Assembly: GCF_914767665.1 (NCBI RefSeq)
Contig: NC_059501.1
Coordinates: forward strand, 69,042,798 to 69,106,797
Source: Harmonia axyridis
Lineage: Eukaryota > Arthropoda > Insecta > Coleoptera > Coccinellidae
Reading direction: 5' to 3'
DNA length: 64,000 nucleotides
Both the position numbers and the translations under genes were made by a program. Of the stretch, positions 58,601-64,000 are shown in pieces (within the stretch, counting starts at the first letter, position 1; each line of letters begins with the position of its first letter). The notes below the pieces were generated by a model. That model saw only the letters and a program-made list of their open reading frames with translations, searched no databases and was not told the DNA's origin.

Positions 58601-59368
58601 TCTCTGTGTCGTTCTCATTCGATTGCCTGAGTGGACTGTGAGTGTCATCGTTTGTACGCCGTAGGTCAGAACAGGGAGTATACAGGTGTTGAACAGCTTT
58701 CTCTTCAAATTTATAGGGATTTCTGGATTTCTCAGAACATTTCTAAGTTTTCCCACTGCGGCCCAGGTCATACGGATTCTTCTCGTGACCCCGATTCAGT
58801 AATAAATAATAATAATTTCGAACGGGCGGGCAGACAAAAACAAATTTGTGGGCGGATCCGTCATCATTGAGTCGAATCTCATCTTTTGAGATTATTCTTA
58901 GCCAAAAAATTTTAAAAAAATACAGAGATTGTGACGAAATTATAAATCTATGGTTCGGAGACTAGAGCTAAGAAATTGATAATCCCACCTGTGAGAAAGT
59001 ACCTAATTTTGACATTCAACCCATTCTTTTGATGGCTTATTCATGCGAAACACGCCAAATAATCGGTTTTATGGCGAATCTCATCCACAAATTCAACATC
59101 GATCCGAGTTTTCTATCACCCGTGATGGCGTTTTATTGTTGAGCTGAAAAATTTAAGTACCGGAACGGGAAATGGAAGATGTGGAATGCTACAGCATCAG
59201 CATAATTGCTAATCTACTCACCCTCCCCTTGAGACTCTCGTTGAGATACACCACTCCTGTAGTCTCGTTGATGACGAAGGGTAGGTTCCTTACTGGCAAG
59301 TCTTCGTTATAAACGATCGGTGTGAGGCCATAGCTCAGAGTGTCGCCATCCAGGTCGCTGCCATGTGC
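10469..59368 (-). CDS. Cad96Ca: Receptor tyrosine kinase Cad96Ca (Stitcher), 3' seven exons
   Basis: The joined exons 59368-59222, 50512-49892, 45673-45545, 42451-42316, 36290-35956, 29282-29001 and 10693-10469 give 624 codons plus TGA, with every GT/AG junction and phase consistent. Residues 1-85 are the end of a cadherin repeat (SDLDGD, INETTGVVYL, LWVTVFDG). Next comes a Pro/Ser/Thr-rich stalk, a membrane helix at about 219-241 followed by RRR, and a juxtamembrane segment. The kinase has P-loop GEGAFGQV (329-336), Lys355 in VAVK, HRDLAARN (459-466), DFG (479-481), WMAPES and DVWSFG. The combination of one cadherin repeat, one membrane span and a tyrosine kinase is the Cad96Ca family, which in Drosophila acts in epidermal wound repair and growth. 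All catalytic residues are present. The signal peptide and first exons are missing from the window. A RET- or FGFR-type kinase is the alternative, but the WEFPRHRLKFFNILGEG entry segment favours Cad96Ca. Confidence 0.87.
12300..12850. repeat. Dispersed repeat family D, copy 3
   Basis: Contains two partly repeated sub-units, both with the 'attgaaatattgg' and 'tcgatattattcattnatt' phrases, then 'tctaaacctactctgaca', which parallels the end of copies at 6.7 and 55.2 kb. It lies just left of the mariner at 12975. Confidence 0.45.
12975..14256 (+). mobile_element. Mariner element, nearly intact (1282 bp)
   Basis: The 30-bp terminal inverted repeats (12975-13004 and 14227-14256, starting AGGTGTGTGAATAAGTC) differ at one position. 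TA dinucleotides at 12973-12974 and 14257-14258 form the target duplication typical of mariners. The single transposase frame is interrupted by one stop codon. The close match of the ends suggests a fairly recent insertion into the Cad96Ca intron, in the orientation opposite to the gene. Confidence 0.92.
13145..14182 (+). pseudogene. Mariner transposase (DD34D) with one nonsense codon
   Basis: 346 codons including the stop, the usual length for mariner. The ATG at 13145 gives MSKFEPSRRHLREVS, and a GTG two codons earlier is not needed. An N-terminal helix-turn-helix (KKSAAEAHRLL...SVRGWFRRFKSGDFDVED) is followed by a second one (QEELAEALGVDRITISKRL). The catalytic Asps lie in VTGDEKW, LQHDNARPH and PSDYH, the last two separated by 34 residues (DD34D). 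Codon 262 (13928-13930) is TAA where relatives have a Tyr codon, and the frame is otherwise open to TAA at 14180-14182. The interrupted protein lacks the third Asp and should be inactive. It would cut and paste DNA at TA sites in the nucleus. Confidence 0.92.
17290..17600. repeat. Dispersed repeat family D, copy 4
   Basis: Two head-to-tail sub-units of about 150 bp, each with '(c)tatggttctgatgagtctat', 'cttgaaatggctcctcttcaaatag' or its equivalent, and 'gcaaaatctcaacatgatcgga'. Nothing coding. Confidence 0.5.
17890..17932. repeat. 17-bp tandem repeat with internal palindromes
   Basis: GATCTACCTTGCAGGTA is repeated about two and a half times with one base change. Each unit boundary makes the palindrome GTAGATCTAC, so the block can fold on itself. 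Confidence 0.7.
18830..19330. repeat. Dispersed repeat family D, copy 5
   Basis: Includes 'tatacgcagaatctcgaca', 'tctcgataatcttaattattttcagttctggtgat', 'gatctgcacctatcatgaaaattttaagtttctagg' and 'gaattgaatttgatcacgcattc', which parallel the 8.4-kb copy closely. Confidence 0.5.
21067..21640 (+). repeat. Solo-LTR-like repeat family E, copy 1
   Basis: Begins TATATGTAGGATCC and shares about 370 bp of high similarity with the minus-strand sequence 37977-37650, including 'attgttccctgtaaat', 'gatgcttggagacctattag' and 'gacggttgtaccagatgtgt'. It then shares 'gaccgaaaacttgaagt' with 37400. It probably ends near '...caaatccaaca'. TG...CA ends without coding sequence suggest a solo LTR, but I found no target duplication. 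Confidence 0.45.
23617..24040 (+). repeat. Degenerate direct duplication, about 240-bp units
   Basis: Both halves share, in order, 'tcaa.gagtgtttggctcc', 'tgga.at.ac...atgc.gga.gtt', 'ctccaca.at.caa' and 'ttctccgactgctgaa...caggatcc'. In one frame both encode a VKE(S/C)LAP(V/A)(L/M)D(M/I)T-like peptide. Both are broken by stops. I do not recognise the parent. Confidence 0.45.
27518..28500 (-). mobile_element. Mariner relic, family 2, copy a (internally deleted)
   Basis: On the minus strand it starts GGTGTACAACATTCCTCCCG and ends near AAGCAAAGTTGTACG, which are divergent inverted termini like those of the copy at 46656-48192. Between them is a frameshifted transposase (QELAGSSGITQQAISKCLK, ENWVPYELKPEDVERCLFVC, GFLHRIVTEDE). 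The part around the second and third catalytic Asps is deleted, since the sequence jumps from '...QYN' to the 3' end. It is inactive, and lies in the Cad96Ca intron in the gene's orientation. Confidence 0.8.
29001..29282 (-). CDS. Cad96Ca: Cad96Ca exon: catalytic and activation loops
   Basis: 94 codons, phase 0 at both ends. HRDLAARN has the catalytic Asp and the AAR signature of receptor tyrosine kinases. DFGFARD is the metal-binding loop, YERKSEGRLPIRWMAPES the activation loop and P+1 site, and SDVWSFGILMWEV the helix F region. The acceptor is AATTTCAG, and the donor is AAAAAG/GTGAGA. Confidence 0.9.
31690..31985 (+). mobile_element. LINE 3'-end relic (C-terminal zinc knuckle)
   Basis: A broken frame reads LKTLQDWLTQWNSSN, IAIRKLKISHTRPNYLMSSE and HPICDYCPEIRLTVEHLLKL. 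This matches the end of R1/Jockey-type ORF2, where 'HTRLTH.YL......P.C..C....TV.HIL..C' is typical, with the last Cys lost. It is joined directly to the element at 31994-32906. Confidence 0.6.
31994..32906 (-). mobile_element. DUF4817/DDE_3 transposon, internally deleted and frameshifted
   Basis: Minus-strand order: terminus ATATAGGGTG, start peptide MNRLMPEQRLQIVQFYFENN, VRNTY, then an abrupt join to SDEAHFWLNGYVNKQNCLIW, VNGDRYRAMITNFFIPVLN, FQQDGATCHTAR, a frameshift, then PPRSCDLTPLDYFLWGY. The join removes roughly half of the usual DNA-binding and linker region. SDEAHF, QQDGA and PLDYF carry the three acidic residues of the Tc1/mariner DDE fold. The copy is inactive. Confidence 0.8.
33995..34385 (+). 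mobile_element. LINE relic (segment between endonuclease and RT)
   Basis: A frame reads FWQFSCDESGKGGVAAEMRD, SIDIANAFVRHFQAVYEKP. After a frameshift it continues with TFKFSVITETNVISSIKVLE. This fits the linker of insect LINE ORF2 ('...I.NAFA..F..VY') before the RT fingers. No catalytic motif remains. Confidence 0.5.
34490..34730 (-). mobile_element. DUF4817 transposon N-terminal remnant
   Basis: On the minus strand, FVIASQHAFRRHFGIPVNVS is followed by VPSASTIKTWVHQLE. This is the HTH domain common at the start of these insect transposases ('A.RAFRR.F........PS..TI..WV..F'). It is a short fragment with a stop shortly after. Confidence 0.55.
35956..36290 (-). CDS. Cad96Ca: Cad96Ca exon: kinase N-lobe, hinge and helix D/E
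   Basis: Two bases plus 111 codons. It carries the ATP-binding Lys (SIVAVKTLKENA), the alpha-C Glu region (SDLASELQVMKML), the hinge (LLIMEYVSRGKL) and a kinase insert, ending at MDYLSGNG. The acceptor is CATTCCGCAG, and the donor is AATGGG/GTAAGT. Confidence 0.88.
37300..37977 (-). repeat. Solo-LTR-like repeat family E, copy 2
   Basis: The reverse complement begins TATATGTAGGATCCAG and follows copy 1 closely to '...gtgggcggtacggc'. It then carries about 210 bp not present in copy 1, made of short degenerate direct repeats with 'ccgaagacgggtaaagttcaac'-like units, before rejoining at 'gaccgaaaacttgaagtacgac'. Confidence 0.5.
38640..38945. other. Unrecognised GC-richer block in intron
   Basis: Stands out from its AT-rich surroundings and has open frames of 75-87 codons on the minus strand, none with a known motif. 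It contains the inverted pair 'ctcataagag...ctcttatgag' as short repeats (38719 and 38833). It may be a fragment of an unidentified mobile element. Confidence 0.3.
41189..41236. repeat. Perfect 17-bp inverted repeat, 14-nt loop
   Basis: TAATGAGTTCATTACAG (41189-41205) is exactly complementary to 41220-41236. Intronic, with no associated gene. Confidence 0.85.
42316..42451 (-). CDS. Cad96Ca: Cad96Ca exon: kinase N-lobe entry and P-loop
   Basis: 45 codons plus one base. It reads TSNQLSSPTNKLDRWEFPRH, then RLKFFNILGEGAFGQVW and KCEAIDLD. The acceptor is TTTTTGCAG, and the donor is GATG/GTAAAT, leaving phase 1. The next exon supplies the remaining AT to complete an Asp codon. Confidence 0.87.
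42816..43090. repeat. Tandem repeat, about 125-bp unit, 2.2 copies
   Basis: Units start at 42816, 42939 and 43067 with TGCTCATTTTGTGC-like sequence. Each contains 'aattt.gtgcctatt.a.ttttcgagatatt' and 'gctgtgactc'. Units differ at many sites. Confidence 0.7.
43420..43480 (-). mobile_element. DDE_3 transposase motif remnant
   Basis: The minus strand reads RWLPRSPDLTPLDFF, the third-acidic-residue motif of DUF4817/DDE_3 transposases (compare PPRSCDLTPLDYFLW at 32.3 kb). Flanking sequence is not clearly homologous. Confidence 0.5.
44304..44920. repeat. Long imperfect inverted repeat (arms about 260 bp)
   Basis: 44304-44565 is the reverse complement of about 44650-44920 with scattered mismatches and indels. 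Shared runs include 'gagtaatcaagatgtgaacagtcatta' and 'ctgaatttttgatat'. The loop is about 85 nt. No transposase. It is probably a foldback element or an inverted duplication. Confidence 0.75.
45545..45673 (-). CDS. Cad96Ca: Cad96Ca exon: juxtamembrane segment
   Basis: 43 codons with no long open frame around them, found by phase and splice signals: acceptor ATTTTCAG, donor AACCAG/GTGAGA. It reads RKDSSGGTIVLQDDPGLAMQ, then ends in YEPWERDPNHNQ. The Tyr in NRYEP could be a juxtamembrane phosphorylation site; that is inference. It joins in phase 0 to the stalk exon and to the P-loop exon. Confidence 0.8.
46656..48192 (+). mobile_element. Mariner relic, family 2, copy b, split by a LINE
   Basis: Starts TAGGTATAAAACTTTGCTTC and ends GCAAAGTTGTACGCCTA, divergent inverted termini. 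A transposase runs from MSAYEPNSGNLREVLIFCFN at 46828 with frameshifts through VYYGLLKRTE and RLSRALKDKR. It is interrupted after codons for VVKTY at 47580 and resumes at 47937 with LETLKWEVLLQTPYSPDI and APSDYPLFRSM. The interruption is a 356-bp LINE insertion. The element is inactive. Confidence 0.85.
47581..47936 (+). mobile_element. LINE family A, copy 2 (5'-truncated, inside mariner)
   Basis: The open frame runs from RLMVGLLTGHCRYKHHLSRM through DEICRLCGSEVETAEHLICK to IDDLPGFL and its stop at 47845. About 75 bp of 3' UTR and an (AAT)n tail follow. The knuckle CX2C...HX3C is intact. The flanking repeat ATACT (47576-47580 and 47932-47936) is the likely target duplication. It is better preserved than copies 1 and 3. 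Confidence 0.85.
48614..49233 (-). other. Unrecognised minus-strand open frames (122 and 84 codons)
   Basis: Frames 49233-48865 (122 codons) and 48868-48614 (84 codons) overlap by 4 bp, so a one-base shift would join them. The upstream product starts MKTKTLGLPLESYTLPKFPN and has a Lys/Phe-rich composition; the downstream one contains MPPKRVSKISKINKMIELSK. I know no family. They lie between two mariner fragments inside the intron. They could be a degenerate element or chance. Confidence 0.25.
49239..49676 (+). mobile_element. Mariner relic, family 2, copy c (3' third)
   Basis: Begins abruptly in codons for RLSRVLKNKR, continues through HDNARPDVAKVFNTYL and a damaged SPD...VDHLFRSM, and ends at AAAAACGGCGGAAGCCTATG near the terminal repeat. 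The third catalytic segment is frameshifted. Only the 3' part exists. Confidence 0.75.
49892..50512 (-). CDS. Cad96Ca: Cad96Ca exon: cadherin end, stalk and membrane span
   Basis: 207 codons, phase 0 at both ends. It completes the cadherin repeat (AGDDIHLWVTVFDG...EVYVNIL). It then gives a stalk rich in Pro, Ser and Thr, including the Thr/Ser run TTTKTTLSSTTTTSTTT, probably O-glycosylated. The exon ends with a hydrophobic span (INVFPVLAVCGVFLVVGF...) and a basic stop-transfer RRR. The acceptor is TTTATCCAG and the donor is GACATG/GTAAGA. Confidence 0.87.
50955..51765 (+). mobile_element. Tc1-like transposon relic (DD34E type)
   Basis: A stop-ridden frame reads TVSRFLETGSVAWRVVSGRT, SIMC*GV, IIEPIIVSLRNEFGDNFIYQ, DDNPQQRTRKVQ, NWPANSPDINPI and VWDY. 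QDDN holds the second Asp. SPDINPI should be followed by the catalytic Glu, but the copy reads Phe there. The terminal repeats were not found. Confidence 0.7.
52310..52460. repeat. Dispersed repeat family D, copy 6 (short)
   Basis: Contains 'tattatggtcatggaaatattggctgac' followed by 'ttcttcgatattttcca', as in the 54.9-kb and 6.4-kb copies. Confidence 0.4.
52555..52830 (+). mobile_element. Tc1-like transposase C-terminal fragment
   Basis: FIFMDDNA is followed, after stops, by VRSLEWPANIPKVIPIEHLW and DYVCRVIRERI. This is the D...34...E catalytic end of a Tc1 transposase with the Glu (PIEHLW) preserved. It is a different copy from the one at 51 kb and lacks the N-terminal two thirds. Confidence 0.7.
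54790..55262. repeat. Dispersed repeat family D, copy 7
   Basis: Three sub-units carry 'tcatgaaaatattggctac', 'attttctatggttccgatga', 'aagcttgaaac' and 'atccaaacctaccctgggaattg'. It is interrupted on its right by the foldback at 55267-56013. Sequence after the foldback ('attttcagttcctgctatttcaaag') resembles the continuation in the 19.2-kb copy. Confidence 0.5.
55267..56013. mobile_element. Foldback element, 747 bp
   Basis: The outer termini AGTCCGGGAGCCAG (55267-55280) and its exact complement (56000-56013) enclose a looser zone. Inside this are arms 55331-55610 and 55672-55950 that are complementary along about 280 bp with few mismatches. The loop is only about 60 nt. One arm encodes a short frame, QLTQYLDEKIQSAGYSMVDY followed by an acidic SDSDSDNESES run (55465-55656), of unknown origin. 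Transcribed RNA would form a very long hairpin. Confidence 0.85.
56656..57880 (+). mobile_element. R2-like LINE 3' end (restriction-like endonuclease) inside LINE A
   Basis: A frame from about 56712 to 57596 encodes the C-terminal part of an R2-clade protein. It has KLRTKSLPTRGLPYGPRESS, a CX3C-X7-H-X4-C knuckle (CRAGCGKVESLSHMLQQC), then RGRLNKPDMVCTKGTDVIVA and DVGVS, which is the KPD...D core of the restriction-like endonuclease. One TAG (57318-57320) interrupts it; the same frame then runs on to TAG at 57594-57596. The RT domain is absent (5' truncation). About 280 bp of 3' UTR follow. Boundaries come from where LINE A similarity stops and resumes, accurate to about 20 bp. Confidence 0.8.
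57312..57596 (+). pseudogene. R2-like ORF C-terminal tail after nonsense codon
   Basis: In frame with the endonuclease segment: EAPRSLSETYHLKRATYDQP, ELLEVVAARNPGRSIRVLPF, RGGWSIHKDASRRAWD. It resembles the tail of R2 proteins after the endonuclease, where a GG.W..H/F segment near the stop is typical. Read-through of one TAG would restore continuity, so the copy decayed only modestly. Confidence 0.65.
58361..58789 (-). mobile_element. RTE-like LINE 3' fragment inserted in LINE A tail
   Basis: The minus-strand frame 58771-58439 reads MTWAAVGKLRNVLRNPEIPI, LFNTCILPVLTYGVQTMTL and RMRTTQRAIERAMLGISLRG, then GKRSVGRLPKRWLDDIKTK. An internal deletion removes the WAGH segment usual between these parts. 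It ends with (GAA)n at 58361-58376. The duplication CCCGATTCAGT at 58350-58360 and 58790-58800 marks the insertion exactly. Confidence 0.85.
59222..59368 (-). CDS. Cad96Ca: Cad96Ca exon: cadherin repeat, first half
   Basis: 49 codons in phase 0, from AHGSDLDGD to SLKGR. The acceptor is TTTTCAG before GCACATGGC, and the donor is AGG/GTGAGT. DLDGD is a cadherin-type calcium-binding motif, and NETTGVVYL is the standard strand pair of a cadherin fold. The exon upstream was not found. Confidence 0.85.
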
Positions 59369-59924
59369 CTGAAAACAGGAATTACTTGAATATTGGATAA
59401 ACAACTTCTGTAATTGTTGAATCATATGTTTATTGTGGCGACAAGTCAGGGACGTAAATACAGGGGGTGCAAGGCAAGGCCACCGCCAGGACCGGCATAC
59501 CGACATACCATAATTGGTATGAAGCGAAGTCAGTTAGTAAAACAAGACATATTTGTTGACACAAAATATATCCTTAGTGGAAATACAGGTAGTACCTCCA
59601 GTTTCTCTGAAATGGAATAGGCGTCATAGGCGCTCTCAATAATAACTTTGAAGATTGAAAATACACCCACTTTGGAAACTGCGTAGTAATTTATTATAGA
59701 TCTCGATATGTTTAAATAACTCAGTGTGATTTTCGATTAAATCAACAAAACGTCTAATGGTAAATAGGATTTTGAGTTCAAAAATACGATTTAATATGGA
59801 ATTGAAAAGATGCCTGATAGGAATAACATAAGCTCCTTCAAAAAAAAAAAATCGAGAACACTCAGAGAAAAAGCCAAATAATGGAACTCACATATATATA
59901 ACTTATAAAATCAATAAAATATAA

Positions 59925-60500
59925 AGCATAGCGGTGGAAGAGGGGAGGTTCTCGAAGACGCAGAATTAGAGGAATAACTTGATCAAGACTCGTTTCAAAC
60001 GCAACAAGAAGAGGCAGAATCATTAGGAGTAACCCAACAAGCCACTTCAAAACTCCTGAGAGTCATGGAAATGATTCAGAAACAAGAAAATTGGGTGCCG
60101 AAGTTGAAGCCAAGAGATGTTGAACGGCGTTTGTTTGCTTGTCAACTACTGCTAGCAAAGCAAAGACGGAAGGGATTTCTACATCACATTGTGACTGAAG
60201 ACGAAAAATGGGTTCATTACGATAATTCCAAGCGCAGAAAATCTTGGGGATATCCGGGCTATGATTCCACGTCGACGGCCAAACCGAATATTCACGGTTC
60301 CAGGGTCATGCTCAGTATTTGCTGGGACCAACTCGGCGTAGTGTATTATGAGTTTTTAAAACTGACTGAAACAATCACAGGTGATCGTTATCGAACGCAA
60401 TTAATGCGTTTGAGCAGAGCATTGAAAGACAAACGGCCGCAATACAACGAGAGACATGATAAAGTGATTTTACAGCATGCAAATTGTAGGCACCGGAATA
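59925..60500 (+). mobile_element. Mariner relic, family 2, copy d (central part)
   Basis: The open frame 60065-60505 reads MEMIQKQENWVPKLKPRDVE, RKGFLHHIVTEDEKWVHYDN, LMRLSRALKDKRPQYNERHD and KVILQH, then leaves homology with ANCRHRNI and a stop. The first catalytic Asp (TEDEKW) is present. The second motif is cut off just at QH(D), and both terminal repeats are missing. Confidence 0.8.
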
Positions 60501-61782
60501 TATAGATTCGCATGACCAAAAGTTGTCTTTAGTTGAATGGCGTATTTTGCCTAGTACCCTCTTAGCTCAGAAGTTTTAAAAATTGAGAGTAATATTCAAC
60601 AAAATATATAGGTATTCTACAAAATACAACTACTACAGTACTAGTACTTTTAAAGAATATTAATAGATTAATAGAAGCGAATAGCACTCAATTAGAAAAT
60701 TTGATTTGAATAAATGTCTCCTTACGTACACACTGAATACAATGCGAATGGCAAACTGATACCTATTTCTTTTTATTCGCTAAACCTCTACTCTGAAAAT
60801 ATCGACTAGGCATTTCTACAAGGAAAATTTGAAGCCCTTCAACATATTCCTTATTCAAATTCTTGGGGTCCACTGTACAGTAACATATGTTCCCTACGAA
60901 CATTATTGAACGTCTTCATGTAAATTCTTCTATTTATTATATTATGAGAAATTCCAGGGGTTGCTTCTTTTCATTGGAACACCCTGGATATCATTTTTGC
61001 GATTAGTTTCGAATTATTGATGTACAGTTAATAGCCAATATTAATCCCAACGGTGTTGACAATCAACATGAATTTCTGATTCAGAGGTTGCAACTATCCA
61101 ATATGCAACTGATGTTGCAATTTCATCAATAACTACCATCCCTTAGGACAGTGTAGCGATCTGTTTGGGAACGATCGCTCAGATATAAATTTTTGGAGAA
61201 TAGGCTACTGGTGTACATCGAGAATTTGATGTTTTTACAATTCCTCATGAAAAAATCATTTTAATTATTTTTTCATAATATAATATAGACTATTCACAGA
61301 TCCCTATTTATTACTTCACAATCCAGTCAGCATCAAAGTCTAAGAGAATATGTTCTTGTTAATCTGGTTGAAAATTCAGTATTAGTGAATAATTGGAAGC
61401 CCATTTCAATGAGGAAATGCCACACTGAGAATATTCATCGAGCATCCTACCACGAATCATTTCCGCCTACAATATCATTTGTGTAAACTTCGTTATACCG
61501 AATAGGAACAGCTAACGGAAATACGATAACGAGTTGCTTTATATTCCCTATTAGTCAAAAAATAATGCAAATTTCACACAAAAGTTTAATATTTCCTCAA
61601 TTCAATAAATTCCTTTAATAATCAAAAAAGGCCGACAATGAATATAATGAAAGATTATTAGTCACGAATTCTGAGCATTTGGGACTCAAACTATTAAGTG
61701 ATAAAATTACTTTAACTATTCTTCTCCAATCATTTTTTTTATTCCGATGTATAGGTTCTCATCATTCAAATTTGATAGATAC

Positions 61783-63299
61783 TGGTAGATTATGTGGAAA
61801 GAACTAAAAGAACTACTCGTAGAAAATATTTATTGACAACACTATGAATGTCAAACTGATAACAAACTTTTGTTATCAAAAGAAACTAGATTATTAAGCT
61901 CCAAGGAAGATATCAAACGTTGCACTCTAACACCACCTCTCAACGTAAAGTATCGATTTCCAATGCTTTTACATGAGTTTCATTAAATGGTTGGAAAAGG
62001 GCTTTCATGAAGATGTCTACGGTTATTTCCTGAGTTGGTACGTATCGTATATCGAACACTCCATTTTCGAAAACATCTCGAACATAATGATAGCGGATAT
62101 CACAATGTTTCGTACTTGAGTGATGGACTGGATTCCTTATCAATTCCTGAGCTCCCTGATTATCAAAAAAAATTACTGTGGAGCTTTCATGAAAACTGTA
62201 AAATCCTAGTTTTTACAAGAGAGTGCTCAAGTAGACTGATTATTTTACTGTTTCTGACAGAGCCATGTATTCAGCTTTCGTACTCGACAACGCAACCATC
62301 TTTTGTTTCCTTCACTCACTTCATCTTCACTTCATCTTACAGCAGAACAAGCTAACAGGAACACAAAATTGGTATACGATTTTCTGTCTTCAGGTTCTCC
62401 ACCCCAATCAGCGTCCACATATCCATAAAGTTCTCTATTGGATTTTTAAATTTTTAACCATAACTTTCTGTTTTCTTCAAATAACTGAAAATGCGATTTA
62501 CAGCCCACCTATGTGCCTGACCGCGATTGCTGTTGATTTTATTCAAAACAGTTGAATACTGTGTAGGCAATATCTGGACGAGTTGAGACTGCTAAATACA
62601 TCAATGATCCGACTCCCTGGCGATAAGGCAAAACTTCCATTTCTTCTCTGCCTTGCTGTCGATACTTTTTAATAAGCATCCATAGCTGTCGACACTGGCT
62701 TGCAATCTTTCTTTTTAAAATTATTTAGGATATCTTGAATATATTTTCTCTGGGATATGAATTCATAATTCAATGTTAATACTTGTCTGATTTTTATTTC
62801 AATACAATGGTGTAGAAGTCTCAAGTCTTTTTTTCTGAATTTGGCCATCATATCCTCCTTTAATTCAGAAAACATCGTTTCTGAACTTGAGGTCACAATC
62901 AAGTCATCTTCATAAACAGCTGGAAAAAAAAGATCATTTTCTTTGCGAAAAAAGTAAGCACATCTATTACTGTTTGTCGGTTTCACCATTAACATAAGCC
63001 CAATGGTAATTTTCAACTTAAATTGCTTCCATTTGCATGTTCCAAGTGTGGTAGTTATCTTAAGACAGTTTTTTTACTTGCATGATGGTCGACATAATTT
63101 TAATTTGTATTTATAATCTGCTTCACTGAGAATATTACTACTTATGTCATGGAACAATAAGCTGATAGATTATGTGGAATTAACTAATAGAACAGCTCGT
63201 GAAAAAAATTATTGACTATAAAAATCAAATTCACAACTAACGTTTTGTTATCGAAACAAACTCGAATATTTAACTCTAACGGAGAAATCAAATGCACTC
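61783..63299 (-). mobile_element. Ty1/copia element with large internal deletion
   Basis: On the minus strand a Gag start at 63095 (MSTIMQ, then after a stop DNYHTWNMQMEAI and HWAYVNGETDK) runs almost directly into the end of the reverse transcriptase (RCAYFFRKENDLFFPAVYED, DLIVTSSSE at 63016-62669, where Y-V-D-D is Y-E-D-D). Degraded RNase H follows, ending HCDIRYHYVRD, YVPTQEITVDIFMKAL (62143-61940). Most of gag, protease, integrase and the RT front are missing. Related 140-bp repeats at 63299-63161 and 61932-61783 look like LTR remains; a purine-rich GAGAGGTGG precedes the second, which starts TGTTAGAG. Confidence 0.75.
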
Positions 63300-64000
63300 C
63301 ATATAAATCCTATTCTTAGAACAAGTAGGATCAATTCAAGATAGAAATCAATCATCAAAAAAAAAAACATACGACGAACGAATATTTCAATGATAAATGC
63401 ATTATCCATCAATTCTAGAGATGGCAATCCAGTGGTACTAAATTTCGATCGAATATCACCATTGATATCCATCGTCTTCCAGATAGAATCCCTTCCCAAA
63501 ACAAGCTGTAAGATCAACTGTAACATAATGTGATCTACGTAATCATTTCAATGAAAACCCTGATGAAAACTTTCATGAGACATGGAAAGCTACTTTAAGT
63601 TTATAGGAGACGAAATCTAATTCCAAATCAAAAGTTGTTAAGATTAGTTGTATTCTGCTAGTCGATAGGATGGTCACATATATCCACGCATAGAGGGTGT
63701 TCGGTTCATTATCATCAATAATGGAATCTGGATTAACGTGAATATATTCGTTAATGGACCTAATCCGATAAGGGGTTCCGTAAATGGGGACGTTCTGAAT
63801 TTTGATCTACTGATAACTCAATGGACTTGAATTGAGATGTACAACAGCAATTTCAACGTTCAAAATTCCATGTCGATGACTTAAGAGAACGAGAGAATAT
63901 TATTCCAAAAAAAAAAAGATATCGGGAAATATCCCGCAATATTTAAGTGACATCAAATCAAACCAATTGAAATCTTAAAATATATAATTATTTATTGTAC

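Larger units (their letters stand above)
56277..58816 (+). mobile_element. LINE family A, copy 3, split by two other LINEs
   Basis: The RNase H domain (GAGVGLYGPKTDI region, ITTNSQAMLRSLESYSQG, VTLLWVSGHCGIKGNEKANY) runs to about 56655. The element resumes at about 57880 with the family A segment before the knuckle, then ADEIC-type knuckle remnants, and ends with (AAT)n at 58801-58816. Stops and frameshifts are frequent. The His of the RNase H GH.GI.GNE motif is kept, but the following Asp is Asn. Confidence 0.8.
50513..59221 (-). other. Cad96Ca intron, 8.7 kb
   Basis: Holds Tc1 relics, a family D repeat, a 747-bp foldback and a nested LINE cluster. Stretches 51.8-52.5 and 52.9-54.8 kb contain nothing I recognise. 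Confidence 0.75.
59369..64000 (-). other. Sequence upstream of the cadherin exon; 5' exons not found
   Basis: If the gene continues, this is intron. A mariner fragment and a deleted copia element occupy 59.9-60.5 and 61.8-63.3 kb. The 60.5-61.7 kb and 63.3-64.0 kb stretches are AT-rich without recognised exons. A small GC-rich patch at 59450-59520 is unexplained. Confidence 0.6.

Overview
The window looks like insect nuclear DNA, most likely a beetle, though that order-level guess is weak. It is AT-rich with large introns, has almost no long open frames, and is packed with mobile-element remains: mariner and Tc1 DNA transposons, several non-LTR retrotransposon clades, Ty1/copia, and foldback and MITE-like repeats. 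No bacterial-type operons, RNA gene clusters or CRISPR arrays are visible.

Only one host gene is recognisable. On the minus strand, from beyond position 59368 down to 10469, lie seven coding exons of a Cad96Ca/Stitcher-type receptor tyrosine kinase: a cadherin repeat, a Pro/Ser/Thr-rich stalk, one membrane span and a complete tyrosine kinase domain. All six junctions between these exons agree in reading phase. The 5' exons (signal peptide and start) were not found and probably lie past the right edge. Its introns run from 3.1 to 18.3 kb and hold most of the transposons.

The most striking object is downstream of this gene, at 2770-3709. It is a 940-bp non-coding LTR element with TG...CA long terminal repeats of 250 and 252 bp, a perfect 4-bp target duplication (AGTT), an 18-nt primer-binding site matching the 3' end of tRNA-Trp, and a polypurine tract. 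Each LTR carries a complete type III hammerhead ribozyme plus a tRNA-like block with A-box and B-box motifs. This is the architecture of plant LTR retrozymes, here in an apparent insect genome. The two ribozymes would release a 690-nt RNA able to circularise.

Region by region: 0-2.7 kb, a LINE relic and unassigned sequence. 2.8-4.1 kb, the retrozyme and a weak transposase relic. 4.6-9.7 kb, hairpins, a MITE, LINE tails and dispersed repeats. 10.5-29 kb, the last two kinase exons and an 18-kb intron with a nearly intact mariner. 31-35 kb, LINE and Tc1/mariner relics. 36-50 kb, kinase, juxtamembrane and stalk exons, with a long inverted repeat and a mariner split by a LINE. 51-60 kb, Tc1 relics, a 747-bp foldback, a three-element nested LINE cluster and the cadherin exon. 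60-64 kb, a mariner fragment and an internally deleted copia element.
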